NCBI GenBank assembly: GCA_036015235.1
Contig: CP107926.1
Span: 4,917,501-4,981,500, forward strand
Direction: 5' to 3'
Source of the DNA: Streptomyces sp. NBC_00433
GTDB taxonomy: Bacteria > Actinomycetota > Actinomycetes > Streptomycetales > Streptomycetaceae
Length of the DNA: 64,000 nt
This document shows, piece by piece, positions 1 through 7,965 of the stretch. Position 1 is the first letter of the stretch. Each line of letters opens with the position of its first letter. The notes beneath the pieces were generated by a model. That model did not search any database. It was not told the origin of the DNA and saw only the letters and a program-made list of their open reading frames with translations. The position numbers and the translations under genes were made by a program.

Positions 1-500
1 GCCTGCGTGATCTTGTGACGACGCTGGAGGAGAGTGTCAGCCGGAATATCGAGGAGGTCGCCGACGTCGAGGCCGATCTCGGTGAGCACTTCATCACCGC
101 GCTCATGCTGGAGATCCCCGATCAGGGTGAGACCGCTGATCTGCTGAACTGCGGGCACCCGCCGCCCCTGCTGATCCACCGGAGCCGCGTCACCACCCTC
201 GACTTCGAGCACTCCTCGCCCCCACTGGGCATGGGCGGGCTGGCGGGTATGGGCCAGCGCATCGACTCGATCGCCTTCGAAGCGGGCGACATGCTGCTGC
301 TCTACACCGACGGCGTCATCGAGGCCCGTTCGCCGAGCGGGCAGTTCTACCCCCTCGCCGAGCGTCTGCGTTCCTTCTCCGGGTCCACCCCCGACGCCCT
401 GCTGCGGGAGATCCAAGGCGACCTGTTCGGCCACGTGGGAAGGGAACCCGGCGATGACGTCGCCCTCCTGGCGATCCAGCGCCTCCCGGCCAAGGCGTAG
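1..500 (+). CDS. SpoIIE/RsbU-type PP2C serine phosphatase, C-terminal part
   Basis: The frame is open from the first bases of the window, so the true start lies upstream and only about 166 C-terminal residues are visible. They match the SpoIIE/RsbU branch of PP2C phosphatases, which dephosphorylate anti-anti-sigma proteins in partner-switching pathways. Visible motifs are NCGHPPPLL, LLLYTDGVIEA and the metal-binding GDDVALLAI near the end. Sensor domains, if present (PAS or GAF is common in Streptomyces), are outside the window. It converges on the GNAT/membrane gene that ends at 586. Family confident, substrate unknown. Confidence 0.88.
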   Translation, partial: LRDLVTTLEESVSRNIEEVADVEADLGEHFITALMLEIPDQGETADLLNCGHPPPLLIHRSRVTTLDFEHSSPPLGMGGLAGMGQRIDSIAFEAGDMLLLYTDGVIEARSPSGQFYPLAERLRSFSGSTPDALLREIQGDLFGHVGREPGDDVALLAIQRLPAKA

Positions 501-585
501 CGCTCCTGGACTTGGCTGTTGCTGACGGCCACCTCGTAGCGCGCCGACCAGGACGGGGAGCGTCGTCGTGGTTCGCTGCGAGCCC

Positions 586-1578
586 TCAAGCGGCCAATAC
601 CACGGCCAGCATCGCCAGCCAGCCCAGCGAGACAAAGGCGGGAAGCAACACCATCACCAGCCCGGTCGGTGACGATTGCAGCCACGCTGTTCCCGGCTCG
701 GTGATCTGCCGCCCCACGATCCGCTGGCCGCCGTGCCAGGCCATGTGTTCTTCCAGTTCCACGACCGTGCTCTTGCGGGACTGCAAATACAGCCGCCCGT
801 AACGCAGCATGACGGCGAACGCCAGGCCCGACACAAAACCGATCACCGTGATGACCGCCCCGATGCCCTGCGCCACGCCCTGTGACTGTGCGCCCTCTTT
901 GCCGAGGGTGAATGCCAGTGTGGCTGCCAGGCCTGCCGTGATGTAGAGGAAGTTATTGAGTTTGTTCCAGTTGATGATGTCCTCGTGTTTGTACAGGTCC
1001 ACGGCGATCCCGTACTGCGTCTGCAGCATCGACTCGCGCGGCTTCCGCGACACCCACACCACGCGTAGCCGGCCGTCCGGTGGTCGCAACCGTGTCAGTT
1101 CCTCAAAGCCCATCTTTCGGTGAAACTGCGTCGACGCCTCGTTCTGTGGCTCGCTGACCACCGCCGCGATCACCGGGTTGGACGTCCACTGCTCCAGTAC
1201 GTGGTGGTACAGCCGCGATGCAACGCCCTGTCGCGCCGCGGCGCGGGCCACGCACACCTGTTTGATCACCAAAAAGCTGCCGAGGGTGGTCTTTATCCGG
1301 TGGTTCAGCCACTCATCAGGTTCGATCTGCTCGTCGCTGTACGCCAGCAGGAATCCCAGGACGTCGGTTCCCTTCACGGCCACGTAGAAGTGCTCCGCGC
1401 TCGCCAGTCGGCTCCGGTAGACCTCGTCTGTGTACTCCGACACCAGGAAACCGTCCCGGCCGGCGACAACGGGGTCAATTCCCTCCAGGCTCCTGGACTG
1501 CGCTAATTCGAAGATCATCGGGACGTGCTCCGGGGTCGCCCGCATGATCTCGATCTTCGCTTGAGCAGGCGTCGCCAC
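586..1578 (-). CDS. GNAT acetyltransferase domain fused to membrane segments
   Basis: 330 residues. The N-terminal half (about 10-185) reads as a GNAT N-acetyltransferase with the acetyl-CoA loop in AARQGVASRLYHHV and the usual late QFHRKMGFEEL element. The C-terminal half has hydrophobic segments at about 205-225, 235-260 and 310-330, so the acetyltransferase is probably tethered to the membrane. The GTG at 1578 is chosen because GGAGGTGAGG lies 5 to 7 bases upstream; a longer frame reaches 1662 but has no comparable site. The GNAT-plus-TM architecture is unusual; the acceptor substrate cannot be inferred. Confidence 0.75.
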   Translation of the reverse strand: MATPAQAKIEIMRATPEHVPMIFELAQSRSLEGIDPVVAGRDGFLVSEYTDEVYRSRLASAEHFYVAVKGTDVLGFLLAYSDEQIEPDEWLNHRIKTTLGSFLVIKQVCVARAAARQGVASRLYHHVLEQWTSNPVIAAVVSEPQNEASTQFHRKMGFEELTRLRPPDGRLRVVWVSRKPRESMLQTQYGIAVDLYKHEDIINWNKLNNFLYITAGLAATLAFTLGKEGAQSQGVAQGIGAVITVIGFVSGLAFAVMLRYGRLYLQSRKSTVVELEEHMAWHGGQRIVGRQITEPGTAWLQSSPTGLVMVLLPAFVSLGWLAMLAVVLAA

Positions 1579-1675
1579 GCCCTCACCTCCAACTGAACCA
1601 ATACACCAGGCCCTCATCAGAAGCCTGTCCTGACGGTCCATCGGACGCAAGGGCGTGTCCACTCAGGCCGCGGGG

Positions 1676-1750
1676 TGGTCAAGCGTGGGGTGGTCAGGCG
1701 CGGGTTGGTCAGGCGCGGGTTGGTCAGGCGTGGGTTGGTCAGGCGTGGGG
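1676..1750. repeat. Five tandem copies of a 15-bp unit
   Basis: Five head-to-tail copies of a unit of the form TGGTCAGGCGYGGGK run without interruption. The last copy overlaps the stop codon of the response regulator encoded on the minus strand. Read in that gene's frame, the units downstream of the stop each contribute a further TGA. Function unknown; it may simply be slippage-prone DNA at a gene end. Confidence 0.9.
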
Positions 1751-2386
1751 CGGGGTGCGGGGGGTGAGGAGGGCGCGGTTGAAGGCTTCGGCCACCGCGG
1801 CCGCGCGGTCGCTGACGTTGAGTTTGGCGTAGACGTTCAGCAGGTGGGTCTTCACCGTGGCCTCGCTGATCAGGAGGCGGGTCGCCACTTCGCGGTTGGT
1901 GGCTCCGGCCGCCACCCATTCGAGGACCTCGTGTTCGCGGGGGCTGAGCAGGGTGGGGGCGGGGGTGCGGACGTGGTTCATCAGGCGGGCCGCCACCGAG
2001 GGGGAGAGGACCGCTTCGTGGTTGGCGGCGGACTGGACGGCTCGGAGCAGTTCGGAGCGGGGGGCGTCCTTGAGGAGGTAGCCGGTCGCTCCCGCCTCGA
2101 TGGCGGGGAGGACGTAGGTGTCGGAGTCGTACGTGGTCAGGACCAGGATCCGGGCGGGGTTGCCTGACCTGGCCAGTGCGGTGATCGCGGTCACGCCGTC
2201 CATCGTGGGCATGCGGAGGTCCATCAGGATGACGTCCGGGGCGAGGTCGGCGGCCAGCCGGACGGCCTCGGCGCCGTCGGACGCCTCGCCGACCACTTCG
2301 AAGGCCGGGTCGGTGGCGAACATGCCGCTCAGGCCGTCACGGACGACGGGGTGGTCGTCGGCGATCAGCAGGCGGATGGGGCTCAT
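1739..2386 (-). CDS. NarL/LuxR-type response regulator
   Basis: 215 residues. The N-terminal receiver domain (about 1-120) shows the acidic pair in LLIADDHPVVRDG, the phosphoacceptor Asp in VILMDLRMPTMDG and the conserved Lys in YLLKDAP. The C-terminal LuxR-type helix-turn-helix (about 145-205) has LLSPREHEVLEWVAAG and ISEATVKTHLLNVYAKL. The ATG overlaps the stop of the upstream histidine kinase as ATGA, so the two are translationally coupled and almost certainly a cognate pair. Together with the two ABC genes upstream they form one operon, suggesting that the pair controls the exporter. Confidence 0.95.
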   Translation of the reverse strand: MSPIRLLIADDHPVVRDGLSGMFATDPAFEVVGEASDGAEAVRLAADLAPDVILMDLRMPTMDGVTAITALARSGNPARILVLTTYDSDTYVLPAIEAGATGYLLKDAPRSELLRAVQSAANHEAVLSPSVAARLMNHVRTPAPTLLSPREHEVLEWVAAGATNREVATRLLISEATVKTHLLNVYAKLNVSDRAAAVAEAFNRALLTPRTPPHA

Positions 2387-3639
2387 GCGGTGGCCTCGGC
2401 TGTTTCGTGCGGTACGCGGGCGGAGACGGTGGTGCCGGAACCCGGTCGGGACTGGACCCGCAGGGTGCCCGACAGCGCCTCTACGCGCTGGCGCATCGCC
2501 TGCAGGCCGAAGCCGCCGCCGGCCGGGGTCGGGTCGAAGCCGCGCCCGTCGTCGTGGACGTCCAGGGTGACCTCGTCGTCCTGGTAGGTGAGGGTCAGGG
2601 CGACGGCGGTGGCGCGGGCGTGCCGCGCCACGTTGGCCAGGGCTTCCTGGGCCGCGCGGAGCAGGGCCAGTTCGGCTTCCGGGCGCATGGGCCGGGACTT
2701 CCCCGTGGTGGTGACCTGGGCGGTCACGCCGTTCAGCGCCGACCAGCGGTCGGTGACGCCTGCGAGGGCCTCGCCGAGACCGGCGGTCTCCAGCGGCTGC
2801 GGCCGCAGCGCGTCCACGGAGCGCCGGGCCTCGGTCAGGCTCTCCCTGGCCAGACCGGTCGCCGCCGTGAAGTGCCGCCGCCACCTGTCCGGGTCGGCGC
2901 CGGCCTGCTCGGCGGCCTGCAACTGTGTGACGATCCCGGTCAGGCCCTGCGCCAGGGTGTCGTGGATCTCCCGCGCCATCCGCCGGCGTTCGTCGAGGAC
3001 CCCGGCTTCGCGGGCCTGGACCAGCAGCTGCCGGTGCAGCCCGGCGTTCTCGGCGAGCGTCGCCTGGAGCCGGCGGTTCGCCTCCCGTACCTGCTCCAGG
3101 GCCGCCTCCCTTTCCACGTTGTGCTGCTCGATGCCGTGCTCCCACCAGGCCGTACCGCACATGCAGACCACGTTGACGGCCAGCACCGCGGCGAAGGCGG
3201 TCAGGCCGACGGCGCTGTCCGTGGGGACGCCGGAGGCCTGGGCGCTCCCCGATTCCACGGCGACCGCGGCGATCGCGGGGAGTCGCCAGGGCCAGGGCAC
3301 GATGCCGAAGGCGTAGAAGTAGCAGGCGGGTGTGAAGAGGCCGAACCACGGGTCCCGGACGACGAGGACGCCGGTGAGCACGACCACCCCGGCGAAGAAC
3401 AGGCCCATCACCGCGGGCCGTTCCCACCAGCCGGGGTGCAGGGTGAACATGCACAGCATCCACAGGGCGGTCGCCGCGCACAGGCCGAGGTCGACGATCA
3501 GGGAACCGCCGGCCCGGTGCTCGATGATCACGGTCACGAGGGCGAGGGCGGCCAGGAGCGGATAGGGCACGACCGTCACCAGCGGAAGCAGCCGCTCGTC
3601 CTGGCCGCGGGTCGGGGCGGGTGGTTCCGGCCTGCTCAT
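2383..3639 (-). CDS. NarL-family sensor histidine kinase
   Basis: 418 residues. The N-terminus (about 20-165) holds several hydrophobic membrane segments. A coiled-coil stretch leads to a HisKA_3 dimerisation domain with ERRRMAREIHDTLAQGL (phosphoacceptor His), followed by a HATPase_c domain with HDDGRGFDP and a GGGFGLQAMRQRVEAL G2 box. The layout is that of DesK/LiaS-like sensors without a large extracytoplasmic domain, which often sense membrane or drug stress. The gene lies 19 bases after the ABC permease and overlaps the response regulator by 4 bases. Confidence 0.94.
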   Translation of the reverse strand: MSRPEPPAPTRGQDERLLPLVTVVPYPLLAALALVTVIIEHRAGGSLIVDLGLCAATALWMLCMFTLHPGWWERPAVMGLFFAGVVVLTGVLVVRDPWFGLFTPACYFYAFGIVPWPWRLPAIAAVAVESGSAQASGVPTDSAVGLTAFAAVLAVNVVCMCGTAWWEHGIEQHNVEREAALEQVREANRRLQATLAENAGLHRQLLVQAREAGVLDERRRMAREIHDTLAQGLTGIVTQLQAAEQAGADPDRWRRHFTAATGLARESLTEARRSVDALRPQPLETAGLGEALAGVTDRWSALNGVTAQVTTTGKSRPMRPEAELALLRAAQEALANVARHARATAVALTLTYQDDEVTLDVHDDGRGFDPTPAGGGFGLQAMRQRVEALSGTLRVQSRPGSGTTVSARVPHETAEATA

Positions 3640-3658
3640 GGGTGCCTCCTGCCTGAAG

Positions 3659-4465
3659 TCACTCCCAGCGGAACGATCTCACGGCGGCGGCGCCGAAGAC
3701 CACGGCGTACGCGGCGAGGGTGAGCAGCTGGAGGGGGTGGGGCGAGTGGCCCTCGGTCGCGTCGGTCAGCGCCTGCACGGCGGCGCCGAGGGGGGCGGCC
3801 CGGCTGATGTGCCGCAGGAGCGCGGGCATGGCGGCGATCGGCAGGAACAGCCCGGCGAAGAACATCATGACGTAGAAGAGGGTCGCGCCCGCGGCGTTGG
3901 CGATCCGGCCGTTGGGCGAGGCCGCGGCGACGAACAGGCCGATCGCGAGGAGGGCGAGCGCGGTCAGGGCGATGCTGATCAGGTATCCGCCGGGCCGGCG
4001 GGGCAGCGCCACCCCGAAGGCGAACCGGGCCACCAGGAGCAGCGCGGCCACCGAGACGGCCGCGGTGGCCAGGTTGACCAGCAGCTGGGCGGCCAGCACC
4101 CGGGCCGGGCCGACCGGGGTCGTCCGCAGGCGGCGCAGCACCCCCTTCTCCCGGTAGCCGGCCAGCACTTGGGGCATGACGCTGAAGGACAGCATGGCCA
4201 GGACGAAGGCGGACAGGATCGGGACGTAGACGTCGAGCAGGGTGTAGCCGTCGAGGTTCGCGCGGTGTTCGTTGTAGAAGGGCAGGTTGCCGAAGACGAC
4301 CAGCAGCGCCAGCGGCAGCCCGATGGCGAAGGCCGGGCCCACCCGCTCCCGTACGAAGAGCTTCAACTCGGTGAGGGCGAGGCGGCCCAGGACGGAGCCC
4401 CGGTCGGTGGCGGGCGGGACGGGCGCGACGGGCGGCGCGGGCGCGGTTGAGGGGCTGACGGGCAT
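3659..4465 (-). CDS. ABC-2 type transporter permease
   Basis: 268 residues with about six hydrophobic segments after a Pro/Ala-rich cytoplasmic N-terminus. The first TM region follows LTELKLFVRERVGPAFAIGL, and the GYREKGVLRRLRTTPVGP loop is typical of ABC-2 (DrrB-like) permeases, which export drugs or lipids. It sits between the ATPase and the kinase on the same strand. The substrate is unknown; this ABC plus NarL-type two-component arrangement is frequent in actinomycetes and commonly linked to antibiotic or membrane stress. Confidence 0.92.
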   Translation of the reverse strand: MPVSPSTAPAPPVAPVPPATDRGSVLGRLALTELKLFVRERVGPAFAIGLPLALLVVFGNLPFYNEHRANLDGYTLLDVYVPILSAFVLAMLSFSVMPQVLAGYREKGVLRRLRTTPVGPARVLAAQLLVNLATAAVSVAALLLVARFAFGVALPRRPGGYLISIALTALALLAIGLFVAAASPNGRIANAAGATLFYVMMFFAGLFLPIAAMPALLRHISRAAPLGAAVQALTDATEGHSPHPLQLLTLAAYAVVFGAAAVRSFRWE

Positions 4466-4518
4466 GGCGTGCTCCTGCTGCTCGATCGGCTAGCGCTGGG
4501 ACCTATGCGGTCACAGCA

Positions 4519-5499
4519 CTAGCTCTGGGCGGCGCGGGCCTCGGCGCCGCTCTGTCCGGTGGCGCCGGGAGCACCGGCGCCCGGCTCGGCGCCTGCGGCG
4601 TGCTTGCCGGTCAGCGCGACGAACGCGTCCTCCAGGCTGGGCTGGTCCACCCGGAGGTGCTCGGCCACGATGCTGTGGCGGGCCAGTACGGAGGTGACCG
4701 CGTTGAGGGCGTTGGCGGTGCCGGTGACCACGACGTGGTCGCCCTTGCGAGTGAGGCCGGTGACGTCCGGCAGGCCGGTCAGCAGGGCGTCCTCGAACGG
4801 TACGGACGGCCGGAAGCGGATCCGCTGGCCGTCCTGGAGCCCCTCGGTCAGGCCCGCCGGGCTGTCCACGGCGACGACGCGGCCCCGGTCGATCACCGCG
4901 ACCCGGTCGCAGAGCCGCTCGGCTTCCTCCATGAAGTGGGTGACCAGCATGATCGTCACCCCTCGGGAGCGGACGTCCTGGATCAGGCTCCAGGTGTCGC
5001 GCCGGGCCTGCGGGTCAAGGCCGGTGGTCAGCTCGTCCAGGACGGCCACCTCCGGGCTCCCGATCAGCGCGAGGGCGATCGAGAGCCGCTGCTGCTGGCC
5101 GCCGGACAGCTTGGCGTACGGGGTGTCCCGCTTGCCGGCCAGGCCGAGTGCGTCCATCAGGTCCCGCCGGTCGGCGGGCCTGCGGTAGAACGATCCGTAC
5201 AGCCGCAGCGCCTCACCGACCGTCAGCCGGTCGGGCAGCCGGCCGTCCTGGAGCTGTACGCCGAGCCGCTGCGTCAACTCGGCGCGATCGCGCGAGGGGT
5301 CGAGCCCGAGGACGCCGATCTCGCCCCGGTCGGCGGTCCGCAGGCCCTCGACGCATTCCACCGTGGTCGTCTTGCCCGCGCCGTTCGGGCCGAGGATCCC
5401 GAAAATCTCGCCCTCCTCGACGGTGAAGGAGACGTCGTCGACGGCCACGGTGGATCCGTAGGCCTTGTGCAGGTGCCGCACCTCGATGACCGCCGGCAT
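4519..5499 (-). CDS. ABC transporter ATP-binding protein (DrrA-like)
   Basis: 326 residues. Walker A is ILGPNGAGKTTTVE near residue 40, the signature is LSGGQQQRLSIAL near 135, Walker B is VAVLDELTTGLDP, and the switch His lies in MLVTHFMEEAERL. The C-terminal extension after about 220 matches the regulatory tail of the DrrA/CcmA-like exporter ATPases. The ATG at 5499 is preceded by AAGGA and starts exactly at the conserved PAVIEVRHLHKAYG; an upstream in-frame ATG would add an atypical tail. It is the first gene of the exporter/two-component operon. Confidence 0.94.
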   Translation of the reverse strand: MPAVIEVRHLHKAYGSTVAVDDVSFTVEEGEIFGILGPNGAGKTTTVECVEGLRTADRGEIGVLGLDPSRDRAELTQRLGVQLQDGRLPDRLTVGEALRLYGSFYRRPADRRDLMDALGLAGKRDTPYAKLSGGQQQRLSIALALIGSPEVAVLDELTTGLDPQARRDTWSLIQDVRSRGVTIMLVTHFMEEAERLCDRVAVIDRGRVVAVDSPAGLTEGLQDGQRIRFRPSVPFEDALLTGLPDVTGLTRKGDHVVVTGTANALNAVTSVLARHSIVAEHLRVDQPSLEDAFVALTGKHAAGAEPGAGAPGATGQSGAEARAAQS

Positions 5500-5744
5500 A
5501 CGGGCGTCCTTCCGTCCGGTTCCGGAGGGCCTCCGGTCGCTGATGCCAGCGTGGCAGCGGGGCTGCCCCGGCCACATCGACCGCCCGGTCCTCCTCCGCC
5601 GACACCGGCTGGTCGGCCGGACGGTTGAGCGTCATCAGCCGATCAGCTGATACGGCCGGTCCGGCGACCCGGAGTGGGGCAGGCGGCCGGTCCGGCGACC
5701 CGGAGTGGGGCAGGCGGTCGGGCCGGACGGTGCCGCGGGGTCGG

Positions 5745-6245
5745 TCAGGCGGTCGGGTCGGACAGGGCCGCCGGGTCGGTCAGCCAGGTCCTGATGGTCG
5801 CCATCGTGCCGGGACCGTTGTCGTCGGTGACGCTCGCGGCGAGGTCGGCGACGGATATCTCCGCGAGGGCCGCGCGCCAGGCGGCGTCGGCGGTCGCCAT
5901 CGCGCGGGAGATGGCGCAGGGGCGGGTGCAGGCCTCGGCGGGCGCCGCCAGGGGGCCGCGCCGGCGGATCTCGGTGCAGACGAACGCCGGCTGGGGGCCG
6001 TCGAGGGCCGTGACGACGTCGAGGACGGTGATCTGCGCGGGGGGCCTGGTCAGGACGTAGCCGCCCGCCTTGCCCTGGACGGAGCGCACGAGGTCGGCGC
6101 GGGAGAGCGCCTGGAGCTGTTTGGCCAGGTAGCTGCCGGAGACGTCGTGCAGCTCCGCGAGGCGGGCCGCGGGGACCGGCTCCGTCGCGGCGGTCAGGAC
6201 GACGCAGCAGTGCAGCGCCCACTCGACCCCGCCGGACAACTTCAT
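5745..6245 (-). CDS. Rrf2-family transcriptional regulator
   Basis: 166 residues. The N-terminal winged helix (MKLSGGVEWALHCCVVL, then VSGSYLAKQLQAL and KGGYVL-like wing residues) is diagnostic for Rrf2 proteins. Three cysteines in the middle (VCTEI, then EACTRPCAI) could bind an Fe-S cluster or sense redox, as in NsrR/IscR/RsrR relatives, though the spacing is not the classical one. The ATG at 6245 starts the family's usual MKLS. It is divergent from an NmrA-type NAD(P)-binding protein, and the shared region holds a dyad (6268-6317) that is the likely operator. Confidence 0.9.
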   Translation of the reverse strand: MKLSGGVEWALHCCVVLTAATEPVPAARLAELHDVSGSYLAKQLQALSRADLVRSVQGKAGGYVLTRPPAQITVLDVVTALDGPQPAFVCTEIRRRGPLAAPAEACTRPCAISRAMATADAAWRAALAEISVADLAASVTDDNGPGTMATIRTWLTDPAALSDPTA

Positions 6246-6267
6246 GGGCTCGCGCTCCCTCCGCTTG

Positions 6268-6317
6268 ACTCGGACAAAGACTATCCGACTATTATCCCGG
6301 ATAAGAAGTGTCCGAGT
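6268..6317. promoter_or_regulatory. Probable Rrf2 operator in the divergent promoter region
   Basis: Two nested symmetries are visible. The outer arms ACTCGGACA (6268-6276) and TGTCCGAGT (6309-6317) are perfect inverted repeats. Inside, TTATCC-C-GGATAA (6292-6304) is a perfect 13-base palindrome. This lies 23 bases upstream of the Rrf2 start and about 75 bases upstream of the NmrA start, where an autoregulated divergent operator is expected. Confidence 0.75.
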
Positions 6318-6392
6318 TAGGGAGCGCCTCCTCCCCGTGCGTCCTCCCTCGATCACGGGCGTGCCCTACGGCGTGCCCGAAAGGCGGCAGTC

Positions 6393-7133
6393 ATGAAGTT
6401 CACCGTTGTCGGCGGTACGGGTCTGATCGGTTCCCGGGTGGTCGGGCTGCTGACCGACGCCGGGCACGAGGCCGTGCCCGTGGCGCTGTCCACCGGAGTG
6501 GACCTGATCACCGGGAAGGGCCTGGACGAGGCGCTCCAGGGCGCCGACGTCGTGGTCAACCTGACGAATTCGCCCACCTTCGACGAGGCGTCCCTGGACT
6601 TCTTCCGCACCACGATGGGCAACCTGCTCGCCGCGGGCGGGAGGGCCGGGGTCGGGCACCAGGTCATCCTGTCGATCGTCGGCGTGGACCAGGTACCCGC
6701 GCTGGACTACTACCGGGCCAAGGCGCTCCAGGAGGAACTGCTCCGGCAGGGGCCGACGCCGTATTCGATCGTGCGTGCCACGCAGTTCTTCGAATTCATG
6801 GACGCGGCCCTGTCGTGGACCTCGGACGAGCGGACCGTGCGGCTGCCCGCGACCCCGATCCAGCCGATGGCCGCCGCGGATGTGGCAGCGGCGGTCGCCG
6901 AGGTCGCCGCCGGCTCGCCGCTGATGGGGATCCGCGACGTCGCCGGGCCCGACGTCTTCCGGCTGGACGCGCTGGGCAAGATCACGCTGGCCGCGAAGGG
7001 GGACGACCGGACCGTCGTCACGGACGACCAGGCCGGGATGTTCGCGGCCGTCGACGGCGACGTCCTCATCGCGGGACCCGACGCCCACCTGGCGCCCACG
7101 CATTACCAGGACTGGCTCGAGCAGGCCCGCTGA
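6393..7133 (+). CDS. NmrA-like NAD(P)-binding SDR-type protein
   Basis: 246 residues. The Rossmann glycine motif VVGGTGLIGSRVV is at residues 4-16, and the rest follows the atypical SDR/NmrA pattern (VVNLTNSPTFDEAS, SIVGVDQVPALDYYRAKALQEELL). Members act as NAD(P)H sensors or quinone/flavin-type reductases. It is divergent from the Rrf2 regulator, a pairing often seen in Streptomyces, which suggests a redox or electrophile response. Substrate not identifiable. Confidence 0.88.
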   Translation: MKFTVVGGTGLIGSRVVGLLTDAGHEAVPVALSTGVDLITGKGLDEALQGADVVVNLTNSPTFDEASLDFFRTTMGNLLAAGGRAGVGHQVILSIVGVDQVPALDYYRAKALQEELLRQGPTPYSIVRATQFFEFMDAALSWTSDERTVRLPATPIQPMAAADVAAAVAEVAAGSPLMGIRDVAGPDVFRLDALGKITLAAKGDDRTVVTDDQAGMFAAVDGDVLIAGPDAHLAPTHYQDWLEQAR

Positions 7134-7445
7134 CCGGGGCGGGCCGTCCGAAGTCGGGGCCGGGCCGGGACCGAGTAGGTGCCGGGTCGGGGCTGCTGGG
7201 CCCAGGCGGGCGCGCGGGGCGCACACCGACATGCCGGATGCCTCCAAAAGGGTCATCAAGGAGGTTTGTCGACAGACCGTCACGCGTGCGAGGGAAACGG
7301 ATCAAGTCGGCGCGTTCGGCGCGGGGGTGATGGGCAAGTCTGGGTTCGGCGACGCCGTCGGAAGGACAGGTGGAGCGGTCGGCCGGCCGCTCCACCGCAG
7401 ACAGCAGGTCCGAGTTCGGAATTCTGTCCCCTTGGAGGGAACACC
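7134..7445. other. Intergenic region, no gene seen
   Basis: 312 bases between the NmrA gene and the small secreted protein. Short frames here lack coding character. The 3' end carries the ribosome site of the next gene (GGAGGGAACACC before its ATG). I see no strong hairpin or repeat. Confidence 0.6.
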
Positions 7446-7751
7446 ATGGCAAGCATCCGTATCGTCCGTGTCCTGGCCGCCGTGGCCGCACTGCCCGTCG
7501 CGGCGTTGCTGTTCGCCGGCACCGCCGTGGCCGACGACGGCGCTTTCGCGGGTGGCAACTCGAACGCGACGGTGGTGAGCAATTCCGGCGGCAATGTCGG
7601 CGGCGGCAACCTCGGCAATGTGACGACGACGCAGCAGGCCGCCACCGGCGCCGGCGCGTCGAACCAGAACAACACGGCGAGCGTGGCCGGCTCCGGATTC
7701 ACCGCCATCGAACAGAACACCGCCAACATCCACTTCTCACCGCTCTGGTGA
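7446..7751 (+). CDS. Small secreted Asn/Gly-rich protein
   Basis: 101 residues. It starts with a Sec signal peptide (MASIRIVRVLAAVAALPVAAL, cleavage likely after AVA at about residue 29). The mature part is low in charge and rich in Gly, Asn, Thr and Ala with SNSGGNVGGGNLGNV and QQAATGAGASNQNNTAS, and ends in an aromatic NIHFSPLW. The composition recalls amyloid-like surface proteins, but it lacks the chaplin cysteines. GGAGGG is 5 bases before the ATG. No known family is recognised. Confidence 0.7.
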   Translation: MASIRIVRVLAAVAALPVAALLFAGTAVADDGAFAGGNSNATVVSNSGGNVGGGNLGNVTTTQQAATGAGASNQNNTASVAGSGFTAIEQNTANIHFSPLW

Positions 7752-7810
7752 CCCTCCGGGGGCTCCGGCGCCCGCGCGCCGAGGAAGCGCCGGCCGGCTG
7801 AACCCAGTCA

Positions 7811-7846
7811 GGGCGCGCGACGGTATCCCCGTGCCGTCGCGCGCCC
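7811..7846. terminator. Hairpin terminator
   Basis: Perfect 13-base stem: GGGCGCGCGACGG (7811-7823) pairs with CCGTCGCGCGCCC (7834-7846), loop of 10, followed by a T-containing stretch. It lies 60 bases after the small secreted protein. Confidence 0.75.
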
Positions 7847-7965
7847 GCCGTTGTTTGTCCACAGGCTGTGGACAGTCGCGGAGGCTGCTCCGGAAGGCCT
7901 CCGCAGACGGGTGGGCGGCGGCGTGTCTGCGCAATACGGGCGCGCTCGCCACGTTCACTCACGGA

